Positions 6,965 to 11,263 of a stretch of 11,263 nucleotides of DNA are shown here, piece by piece. Numbering within the stretch: the first letter of the stretch is position 1; each line of letters begins with the position of its first letter. The DNA is from Actinobacteria bacterium UBA5176 (GTDB lineage: Bacteria; Actinomycetota; UBA4738): assembly GCA_002413305.1 (NCBI GenBank), contig DHWS01000019.1, forward strand, positions 1-11,263, read 5' to 3'. Under the pieces are notes generated by a model. It had not been told where the DNA came from, ran no database searches, and was given only the letters and a program-made list of their open reading frames with translations. A program made the position numbers and the translations under genes.

Positions 6965-7660
6965 ATGTCCTCCACCACCCCGACCGAGGAGCCAACGCAG
7001 GATCTCCATCCGGCCGAGCCGGCCGAACCCGCCGAACCCGCCAAGAAGGACCCTGCGAAGGCTAAGCGGCACGGCCTCCTCCGCGAGCTCCCCGCCCTGC
7101 TTCTCATCTCGTTCTTGCTGGCCATCCTCATCAAGACGTTCCTGGTGCAGGCCTTCTACATCCCGTCGGAGTCGATGGAGCCAACGCTCATGATCGGCGA
7201 CCGGGTGTTGGTGAATCGACTCGTGTACCGCTTCCACCCGCCGGGCCGCCAGGACGTGATCGTCTTCTCCGACCCCAACGCGCCCCCCATCCACCGGAAC
7301 CCGGCGGCCGCCTTCCTGCACTGGCTCGGCTCGGGGTTCGGCGCGCCGACCAGTTCGAACAAGGACTTCATCAAGCGGGTCATCGGGCTGCCGGGCGACA
7401 CCGTGGAGATCGACGGCCGGGGCCAGGTGTTCGTGAACGGCCGGGCGCTCCACGAGCCGTATCTGAACGCCGAACGAGAGAACCGGCTGTACGGCCCGGT
7501 GAAGGTCCCTCCGGACAGCCTGTTCGTCCTGGGAGACAACCGGAAGCATTCCGGGGACTCGCGCTACGGCCTCGGCTTCATCCCCTACGACAAGGTGATC
7601 GGTCGGGCCTTCGTCATCATCTGGCCGCCGTCGCGACTCGGCGGTCTGCACGGACCCTGA
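6965..7660 (+). CDS. lepB: Signal peptidase I
   Basis: The 231-residue membrane-bound serine protease removes signal peptides from exported proteins on the outer face of the membrane. A Pro/Glu/Ala-rich cytoplasmic tail (about 1-36, containing AEPAEPAEPA from short 9-bp DNA repeats) is followed by one transmembrane helix (about 40-58). The family boxes are all present: catalytic Ser70 in PSESMEPTL, catalytic Lys137 in KDFIKRVIGLPGD, and the C-terminal box GDNRKHSGDSR (190-200). The length suits actinobacterial SPase I. It stands alone, followed after 77 bp by the tRNA-Glu gene, and no ribosomal-protein or RNase HII gene lies beside it as often seen in this phylum. Confidence 0.96.
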   Translation: MSSTTPTEEPTQDLHPAEPAEPAEPAKKDPAKAKRHGLLRELPALLLISFLLAILIKTFLVQAFYIPSESMEPTLMIGDRVLVNRLVYRFHPPGRQDVIVFSDPNAPPIHRNPAAAFLHWLGSGFGAPTSSNKDFIKRVIGLPGDTVEIDGRGQVFVNGRALHEPYLNAERENRLYGPVKVPPDSLFVLGDNRKHSGDSRYGLGFIPYDKVIGRAFVIIWPPSRLGGLHGP

Positions 7661-7714
7661 CCGCGCGGAACGGGGAGCTCGCCAGACTCGATACACTTGG
7701 TCCCGCTCACGTCC

Positions 7715-7736
7715 CGGTCTCCCCGGGCGGAGACCG
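7715..7736. repeat. Hairpin abutting the tRNA 5' end
   Basis: CGGTCTCC (7715-7722) pairs perfectly with GGAGACCG (7729-7736) around a 6-nt loop, ending one base before the tRNA. It lacks a T-run. It may end lepB transcription or be part of the tRNA precursor leader. A TACACT (7692-7697) upstream is a possible -10 for the tRNA gene, without a clear -35. Confidence 0.4.
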
Positions 7737-7737
7737 C

Positions 7738-7810
7738 GGTCCCATCGTCTAGAGGCCCAGGACACCACCCTCTCAAGGTGGAGGCACGGGTTCGAATCCC
7801 GTTGGGACTA
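7738..7810 (+). tRNA. tRNA-Glu, anticodon CTC
   Basis: A full 73-nt cloverleaf can be drawn. The acceptor stem is GGTCCCA/TGGGACT with discriminator A7810, where G1 faces T72 as a wobble pair. D-stem GTC pairs with GAC. Anticodon stem CCACC/GGTGG encloses loop CTCTCAA with anticodon CTC at 7772-7774 (reads GAG). T-stem ACGGG/CCCGT encloses TTCGAAT. CCA is not encoded. The GTCTAG D-arm start is typical of bacterial tRNA-Glu. The tRNA serves as the attachment site of the element that begins at its 3' end. Confidence 0.96.
7791..7810 (+). other. Putative attL core at the tRNA-Glu 3' end
   Basis: The T-loop-to-discriminator part of the tRNA gene lies next to an integrase whose stop codon is 18 bp away. 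Elements with tyrosine integrases typically recombine within the T-arm and 3' end of tRNA genes and restore the tRNA. The exact core cannot be set because the second copy (attR) is outside the window; no second copy is visible inside it. Confidence 0.55.
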
Positions 7811-7828
7811 CGAGAACGAAACCGCAGG

Positions 7829-9061
7829 TCAGATGGCCTTTCCGGCCCTCCGCCGACCCTCGAGCGGCAGCACAGATCCCGCACGATCCCGCGTGGATCC
7901 CGCACCAGCTTCGGGACGGAGCCGTTTCGAGACCTCCTCGCGGTCCTCGCGCATGGCGCCGAGCTGGTCGCCGATCTCCCGGTCGAGCCCCTCGAACAGC
8001 GAGACGTAGTGGCGCTCAACCATGCGCGTCGACGTGTGTCCGAGCCTCGCCGCAACTAGCAATGGGTTCGCTCCGGCCGCGATTGCCAGCGAGGCCCCGG
8101 TGTGGCGCAGGTTGCCGAACCGGAAACCGTCGAGCCCGGCCGCCGCGGTTGACTTCCGCCATTGCCGCCCAAAGTGCGGGCGGCGGAGCGGGCCGCCCTC
8201 CGGCGCCGCGAAGACTAGACCGTCCGGCCCGGCCGGGAAGCGCCGAAGGTGCTCGGCCAGCTCGAACGCCACGAACTCGGGGATGGCGACGGCGCGGCGA
8301 GACTGCCGAGTCTTCGGCTCGCCGTGGATGAGCTTGCCGTACTCGGTGATCTTCTCCTCGACGCGGACCCGCCGACGTGGCAGGTCGAGCCGGTCGACCC
8401 GGAGCGCCACGAGCTCGGACCAGCGCAGCGAGGAGTACGCGGCGAGAAGGACCAGGGCGCGGGCGCGTTCGGGGACGGCATCGGCTAGGCTCTCGACCTC
8501 CTCGGGCGTGAGGACCCACGGCTCGGCCTGCTCGATCCGAGGCACCGGGACGCGGGCGGCCGGGTTCCTCAGGATCCGTTCCTCATCGACGGCTCGGTTC
8601 AGCAGCATGCGGACCACCTTGAGGACGTCATGGGCGCGCCAGGCGCTTCGCTCCGCGGCGGACTGCACGAGGTCGAGGACATCGGCCCGCGTGATGGTCG
8701 ACAGAGGGCAGCGGCCGAGGCGAGGCCCGATGTAGAGGCGCCACAGCTCCACATAGGCGATCAGGGTGCGCTCGGAGGGCCGGCCGAGGTCGCCGGCGTC
8801 CGCCAGCCATCGACCCCAGAACTCCTCGAACAGCTCGAGCCCCTGCGACGGGTCCAACCACTCGTGTCGTTCGACGGCTCGCCGCTGGTTGCGCAGCCAG
8901 GTATCCGCCCTGCCGAGGAGCGTGAACGCCTGGGAATGCTCCCGGCGGTCGAGCCCGCGATAGGACGCGTCGTAACGGTGCTGGACGCGGCCCGCCTTGT
9001 CAGTCCACGTCCTCTCCGTGATCCCGGGATGCCCTTTGACCGGCTTACGCGTGGCGTTCAA
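7829..9061 (-). CDS. int: Site-specific tyrosine recombinase (integrase)
   Basis: The 410-residue phage-type integrase has an N-terminal arm-binding-like region (about 10-65), a SAM-like core-binding domain (about 75-170) and a catalytic domain (about 183-360). Catalytic residues visible are Arg213 (SSLRWSEL), Lys250 (GEPKTRQSRR), Arg319 (NLRHTGAS), His342 (RLGHTS) and Tyr352 (MVERHYVSL). The usual His of H-x-x-R is Gly316 (FRFGNLRH instead of the common FRFHDLRH). About 58 residues follow the Tyr, a basic tail overlapping three DNA repeats. The start is TTG 9061, with AAGGAGGA 7 nt upstream. It overlaps the end of the upstream regulator by 17 bp, so the two form one operon. It should integrate and, with Xis, excise the element at the tRNA-Glu site. 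Confidence 0.96.
   Translation of the reverse strand: MNATRKPVKGHPGITERTWTDKAGRVQHRYDASYRGLDRREHSQAFTLLGRADTWLRNQRRAVERHEWLDPSQGLELFEEFWGRWLADAGDLGRPSERTLIAYVELWRLYIGPRLGRCPLSTITRADVLDLVQSAAERSAWRAHDVLKVVRMLLNRAVDEERILRNPAARVPVPRIEQAEPWVLTPEEVESLADAVPERARALVLLAAYSSLRWSELVALRVDRLDLPRRRVRVEEKITEYGKLIHGEPKTRQSRRAVAIPEFVAFELAEHLRRFPAGPDGLVFAAPEGGPLRRPHFGRQWRKSTAAAGLDGFRFGNLRHTGASLAIAAGANPLLVAARLGHTSTRMVERHYVSLFEGLDREIGDQLGAMREDREEVSKRLRPEAGAGSTRDRAGSVLPLEGRRRAGKAI
7875..7903. repeat. Three phased GATCCCGC repeats, possible integrase/Xis arm sites
   Basis: Exact copies of GATCCCGC lie at 7875-7882, 7885-7892 and 7896-7903, with starts 10 and 11 bp apart, about one helical turn each. The first and third continue with AC. 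They lie in the end of int, beginning 65 bp from the tRNA 3' end. The spacings are not multiples of three, so the copies are read in different frames and a protein repeat does not explain them. Confidence 0.5.
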
Positions 9062-9728
9062 CGGTCTTCCTCCTTCGCTTGGGGACCACGCCGCCGGCGA
9101 CGAGCTGCTCGACGTCCTCCAACTGGGCCCGCAACTCCGCCATCAGACTGCGGGTCACATGGCCGCGGAGCGCGCGGTCCGTCTTCGCATCTCCCTCGGG
9201 GTGGCTCGCCCTGGCTCTGTCAAACCGCTGCTTAGCCTCGAAGCTGTACGAGACCTGCCACAATCGACGGGACAGATACTCGAGGATCGGAACGTCGACC
9301 CCGAGGGCCGCAGCCGCCCGCTCCAGCTCCCGCGCTGTTTGACGGCGCTCCTGATCCTCGGCGCGGGCGGTCAGAGCATCGGCATAGTCGGGCCTCTCCA
9401 GCAAGGTCCCCTCCATCGCTTCCTCGAGCCCACCCGGCTCAAGGCCCCACGCACCGTCGAGAAGAACGACATGAGCACCCTGGGCCTCCGTCGCGAGGAG
9501 TTCCCGCCAGCCCACCCGGAATGACAGCAGCAGTCCGAAGAACTCGTCGAGCGACAGACCCCGGCGTCCGTTCTCGAACGCTTTGACCGTCTGTAGATCC
9601 CATTCGACCCCATGCGCCTGAAAGAGCGGAACGAGTTCCCGCTGCTTCAACCCGTTCTCGTCTCGGAGCCGGCGGACGTTGCTCCGAACGACGTCCGTCG
9701 CGGTCATCTCCCCGCTCTCACCCGCCAT
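9045..9728 (-). CDS. XRE-family helix-turn-helix regulator, likely element repressor
   Basis: The 227-residue protein has an N-terminal XRE-type DNA-binding domain (about 14-72: VRSNVRRLRDENGLKQRELVPLF...VKAFENGRRGLSLDEFFGLL). A charged, probably helical middle (about 110-142) and a helical C-terminal part ending in PKRRRK follow. It probably represses the element's promoters, as the repressor located beside int does in related islands; that is inference from position and size. The ATG at 9728 has GGGAGG 4 nt upstream. Met8 is an alternative start. The 3' end contains the int ribosome-binding site and start, giving coupled expression with int. Antirepressor control or self-cleavage cannot be judged; no clear LexA-type Ser/Lys protease motif is seen. 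Confidence 0.85.
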   Translation of the reverse strand: MAGESGEMTATDVVRSNVRRLRDENGLKQRELVPLFQAHGVEWDLQTVKAFENGRRGLSLDEFFGLLLSFRVGWRELLATEAQGAHVVLLDGAWGLEPGGLEEAMEGTLLERPDYADALTARAEDQERRQTARELERAAAALGVDVPILEYLSRRLWQVSYSFEAKQRFDRARASHPEGDAKTDRALRGHVTRSLMAELRAQLEDVEQLVAGGVVPKRRRKTVERHA

Positions 9729-9760
9729 TTCGCCTCCCTCGTTGCCAAGCCATCGACCGC

Positions 9761-9789
9761 ACTCTACGCCTCATGGGGTGCGTTGACAA
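9761..9789 (-). promoter_or_regulatory. Leftward promoter for the XRE regulator-int operon
   Basis: On the minus strand TTGTCA (9784-9789, five of six matches) is followed by an exact 17-bp spacer and TAGAGT (9761-9766, four of six). Transcription would start near 9754, giving a leader of about 25 nt containing the GGGAGG ribosome-binding site. The -35 overlaps the -35 of the rightward promoter by five bases. Confidence 0.65.
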
Positions 9790-9810
9790 ACCCTTCGACT
9801 CGGCTATTAT
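9783..9810 (+). promoter_or_regulatory. Rightward near-consensus promoter for the XRE-xis-primase operon
   Basis: TTGACA (9783-9788, perfect) with a 16-bp spacer and TATTAT (9805-9810, five of six) is the strongest promoter in the window. Transcription would start near 9817. Direct repeats CTTCGAC (9793-9799 and 9824-9830), 31 bp apart or three helical turns, flank the -10 and start site and are candidate operator half-sites. An inverted pair CCCTT (9791-9795) and AAGGG (9812-9816) also encloses the -10. Confidence 0.75.
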
Positions 9811-9862
9811 CAAGGGGTGGATTCTTCGACCCGATGAGGAGGCGAGGACGACGAGCACGACC

Positions 9863-10090
9863 TTGCGAGAAGCGCCCACCAAGCTCTCCCGGTGGCGGAC
9901 CGAAACTGGCATGACCCTGCAGGAAGTCGCTGATCTGACCGGCGCGTCGATGGCGATGCTGAACCGGCTGGAGCGCGGGGAGCGGCAGGCCGGTCCCGCG
10001 ATGAAGGTCCGGATCGCTCGTGGGTTGCGAGTCCGAGTCGCCGATCTCTTCGAGGTCGAGGAGTTCGACGAGGACGCGGGGCAAGGGTGA
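9863..10090 (+). CDS. Small XRE-family regulator, 75 aa
   Basis: The protein is little more than one helix-turn-helix domain (about 6-62: KLSRWRTETGMTLQEVADLTGASMAMLNRLERGERQ...ADLFEV) with an acidic tail (EEFDEDAGQG). The frame is open back to an ATG at 9773, but that codon lies upstream of the promoter at 9783-9810, so it cannot be on the transcript. TTG 9863 is the first usable in-frame start codon after the predicted transcription start and keeps the domain whole; its purine-rich upstream (GAGGACGACGAG) is only a modest ribosome-binding site. ATG 9911 would cut helix 1. Its stop overlaps the GTG of the next gene (GTGA). By position it corresponds to the regulator that opposes the repressor in a lysogeny-type switch; this role is inference. 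Confidence 0.78.
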   Translation: MREAPTKLSRWRTETGMTLQEVADLTGASMAMLNRLERGERQAGPAMKVRIARGLRVRVADLFEVEEFDEDAGQG

Positions 10091-10338
10091 CCCGGCTAGT
10101 CTCGCGCGAATCGCTGGGAGAGCTGTGGGGCATCCCGCCGAAGACCCTCGCGAAGTGGGCCAGCGAAGGGACGGGACCGCCGTACTACCGGCTCGGGCGC
10201 GCGGCTCGGTACGACTTGGACGCGGCGACCCGCTGGCTGGAAACGAAACGCGCCGGAGTTCCTGAGGTTCGAAGCCCGGCCGCCCGCAGTTCGAGCACTG
10301 GGCGGCTGCGGGCAGTTGCTCGAGGCGGTGGACCATGA
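10087..10338 (+). CDS. Excisionase-like winged helix-turn-helix protein
   Basis: The 83-residue protein has the MerR/Xis-type small DNA-binding fold: a helix-turn-helix (about 5-25, VSRESLGELWGIPPKTLAKWA), a wing (30-44, GPPYYRLGRAARYD) and a short helix (45-53, LDAATRWLE), then a Ser/Arg/Gly-rich tail that looks unstructured. Such proteins bend att DNA and steer integrase to excision; some are transcription activators (AlpA type), and sequence does not separate the two. The start is GTG 10087, overlapping the previous stop by 4 bp, with GGGGCAAGG directly upstream. The end overlaps the primase start by 4 bp (ATGA). The DNA encoding the tail carries interleaved inverted repeats. Confidence 0.82.
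   Translation: MTRLVSRESLGELWGIPPKTLAKWASEGTGPPYYRLGRAARYDLDAATRWLETKRAGVPEVRSPAARSSSTGRLRAVARGGGP
10282..10323 (+). promoter_or_regulatory. Interleaved inverted repeats (pseudoknot-like) before the primase start
   Basis: Arms a GCCCGCAG (10282-10289) and a' CTGCGGGC (10306-10313) pair over 8 bp. Arms b TCGAGCA (10291-10297) and b' TGCTCGA (10317-10323) pair over 7 bp. The order a-b-a'-b' is that of an H-type pseudoknot, or of two mutually exclusive hairpins. A third pairing CCGCCC (10280-10285) with GGGCGG (10300-10305) competes with a. The set ends 11 bases before the primase ATG, next to its weak ribosome-binding region (GAGGCGGTGG). Confidence 0.45.
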
Positions 10339-11263
10339 GCCCGTTCGACCGGGTTGTGAGCGCCCTTCAGTCCCGCGGTTCGAGGCGCAACGGCCACGAC
10401 TGGCAGTGTCCAGCACATGACGACGGCAAGCCCTCCCTCAGCGTCACCGCGGCCAAGGACAGGGTGCTTCTCCATTGCCAGGCCGGGTGTTCGGTGGAGG
10501 ATGTCGTCGCGGCACTCGGGCTGGATATGTCGGACCTGTTCACTGCCGACGGGAAGCTCGGATCCGGGGTTGAGACCGCGCACTACGACTACACCGACGA
10601 GGGCGGCGAGCTGCTGTTCCAAGTCGTCCGCTTCCTCCCGAAGGACTTTCGACAGCGCCGCCCGGATGGCACGGGCTGGGTGTGGAACCTCAACGGGACT
10701 CGGCGTGTCCCGTACCGCTTGCCGGCCGTCGTCCAAGCCGTCCGCGACGGCCGCCGCGTCTTCGTGGTGGAGGGCGAAAAGGACGTCCACGCCATCGAGC
10801 GGGCCGGCGGCGTGGCCACCTGCAATCCGGGCGGCGCAGGGAAGTGGCGGGATGAGTTCTCCGCGTACTTCACTCGCGCCGACGTGGTGGTCGTCGCCGA
10901 CCTCGATAAGTCGGGAGAGGGTCACGCCCAACAGGTTGCCGCCTCGATTGGCAAGGAGACGCGATCCGTTCGGATCGTCGCCCCAGCGGCGGGCAAGGAT
11001 ACCGCGGACCACCTGGCCGCCGGCCACGGGCTCGAGGACTGGGCCCCGTTCGAACCCCACGGAGGTACTGATCATCGGGAACATGTTCGACCGGATCATC
11101 GTGAACATGTCACCGAGGAGGCGTTCGAGCGGCCGACTGTCCGGGCGGCCGAAGTCGTTGCGAGGAACGTGGACTGGCTCTGGCCTGACCGTGTCCCGCT
11201 GGGCATGCCAACGGTATTCGGTGGGTTCCCCGGCGTGGGCAAGAGCACCATCCTGTATGACCT
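10335..11263 (+). CDS. CHC2/TOPRIM primase fused to an ATPase (helicase) domain, 5' part
   Basis: The frame is open for 309 residues and runs off the window. An N-terminal CHC2-type zinc finger uses Cys25, His28, Cys48 and Cys52. After an intermediate segment, a TOPRIM domain (about 141-228) shows VVEGEKD (Glu146/Glu148) and DLD (Asp189/Asp191), plus the typical CNPGGAGKW and GKDTADHLAAGHG stretches. A linker (about 240-270) with two DHREHV copies leads into an ATPase start with Walker A GGFPGVGKST (296-305). This is the layout of primase-helicases of phages and integrative elements (T7 gp4-like or RepA/AAA_25-like), expected to start replication of the excised element. The ATG overlaps the xis stop (ATGA), so translation is probably coupled. 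Confidence 0.93.
   Translation, partial: MSPFDRVVSALQSRGSRRNGHDWQCPAHDDGKPSLSVTAAKDRVLLHCQAGCSVEDVVAALGLDMSDLFTADGKLGSGVETAHYDYTDEGGELLFQVVRFLPKDFRQRRPDGTGWVWNLNGTRRVPYRLPAVVQAVRDGRRVFVVEGEKDVHAIERAGGVATCNPGGAGKWRDEFSAYFTRADVVVVADLDKSGEGHAQQVAASIGKETRSVRIVAPAAGKDTADHLAAGHGLEDWAPFEPHGGTDHREHVRPDHREHVTEEAFERPTVRAAEVVARNVDWLWPDRVPLGMPTVFGGFPGVGKSTILYD
11070..11110. repeat. Tandem 24-bp-spaced direct repeat with palindrome in the primase linker
   Basis: Two 17-bp segments beginning GATCATCG (11070-11086 and 11094-11110) differ at one base and are 24 bp apart, in frame, giving DHREHV twice in the protein. The first copy runs into a perfect 10-bp palindrome GAACATGTTC (11079-11088). They could be iteron-like binding sites inside the replication gene or only a duplicated linker. 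Confidence 0.6.

Larger units (their letters stand above)
7791..11263. mobile_element. Left part of a tRNA-Glu-integrated element (phage-satellite-like or ICE/prophage)
   Basis: The segment holds int and an XRE regulator on the minus strand, and divergently a small XRE regulator, an excisionase-like protein and a primase/ATPase on the plus strand, with overlapping genes throughout. Integrase, regulators, xis and replication genes next to a tRNA identify an integrated element. The arrangement int-repressor against regulator-xis-primase matches phage-inducible islands. No capsid, terminase, transfer or relaxase gene is seen, but the right end is cut off. Confidence 0.88.

Noticed and set aside
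7015..7045. 9-bp repeats in the start of lepB as a DNA element
   Set aside because: They are in frame and simply encode the AEPAEP tail, a usual low-complexity feature of such cytoplasmic tails.
8022..8735. Plus-strand 237-aa frame opposite int
   Set aside because: Antisense to a clear integrase with intact catalytic motifs; Arg/Ser-rich shadow.
9817..9836. GTG 9817 and ATG 9834 as starts just after the promoter
   Set aside because: Both are in the wrong frame for the XRE protein; GTG 9817 meets TGA after six codons.
9773..9862. ATG 9773 as the start of the small XRE regulator
   Set aside because: It lies upstream of the TTGACA/TATTAT promoter, and the extra residues resemble no XRE protein; TTG 9863 is the better start.
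7811..11263. A second att copy (attR) or CRISPR array within the window
   Set aside because: No second copy of the tRNA 3' end and no regularly spaced repeat array with unique spacers was seen.

Overview
The window is GC-rich throughout. Its gene types point to an actinobacterium or a close relative, probably an uncultured soil lineage: a zinc-ribbon/cyclase/ATPase giant protein, a coiled-coil protein of an actinobacterial type, a VC0807-type membrane protein, actinobacterial signal peptidase I, and frequent GTG/TTG starts. This placement is an inference from protein character; no marker gene is present.

Bases 1 to about 7810 look like ordinary chromosome. In order they hold: the possible tail of a methyltransferase (+); a 104-residue conserved protein facing it (-); a 1142-residue class III nucleotide cyclase fused to a STAND-type ATPase and helical repeats (-); a divergently transcribed pair, a membrane-anchored alpha/beta hydrolase overlapping a coiled-coil protein (+); a VC0807-like membrane protein (-); a 389-bp intergenic stretch with two strong inverted repeats; signal peptidase I (+); and a tRNA-Glu(CTC) gene (+).

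From the 3' end of the tRNA to the right edge lies the left part of an integrated mobile element. A tyrosine integrase ends 18 bp from the tRNA and overlaps an XRE-type regulator on the same strand. Facing away from them is a tightly overlapped operon: a small XRE regulator, an excisionase-like winged-helix protein and a CHC2/TOPRIM primase with a start of an ATPase (helicase) domain, cut by the window edge. The two units diverge from a 134-bp region carrying two near-consensus promoters whose -35 hexamers overlap almost completely. Integrase plus repressor one way, and regulator, xis and primase the other way, is the plan of phage-inducible chromosomal islands (phage satellites). A prophage or an integrative conjugative element cannot be excluded because the right part is missing.

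The most interesting non-coding signals are the shared -35 switch, three helically phased 8-bp repeats inside the end of int near attL, an interleaved set of inverted repeats just before the primase start, a G1-U72 wobble in the tRNA that may mark element-supplied sequence, and a 72-bp double-stem palindrome before lepB.
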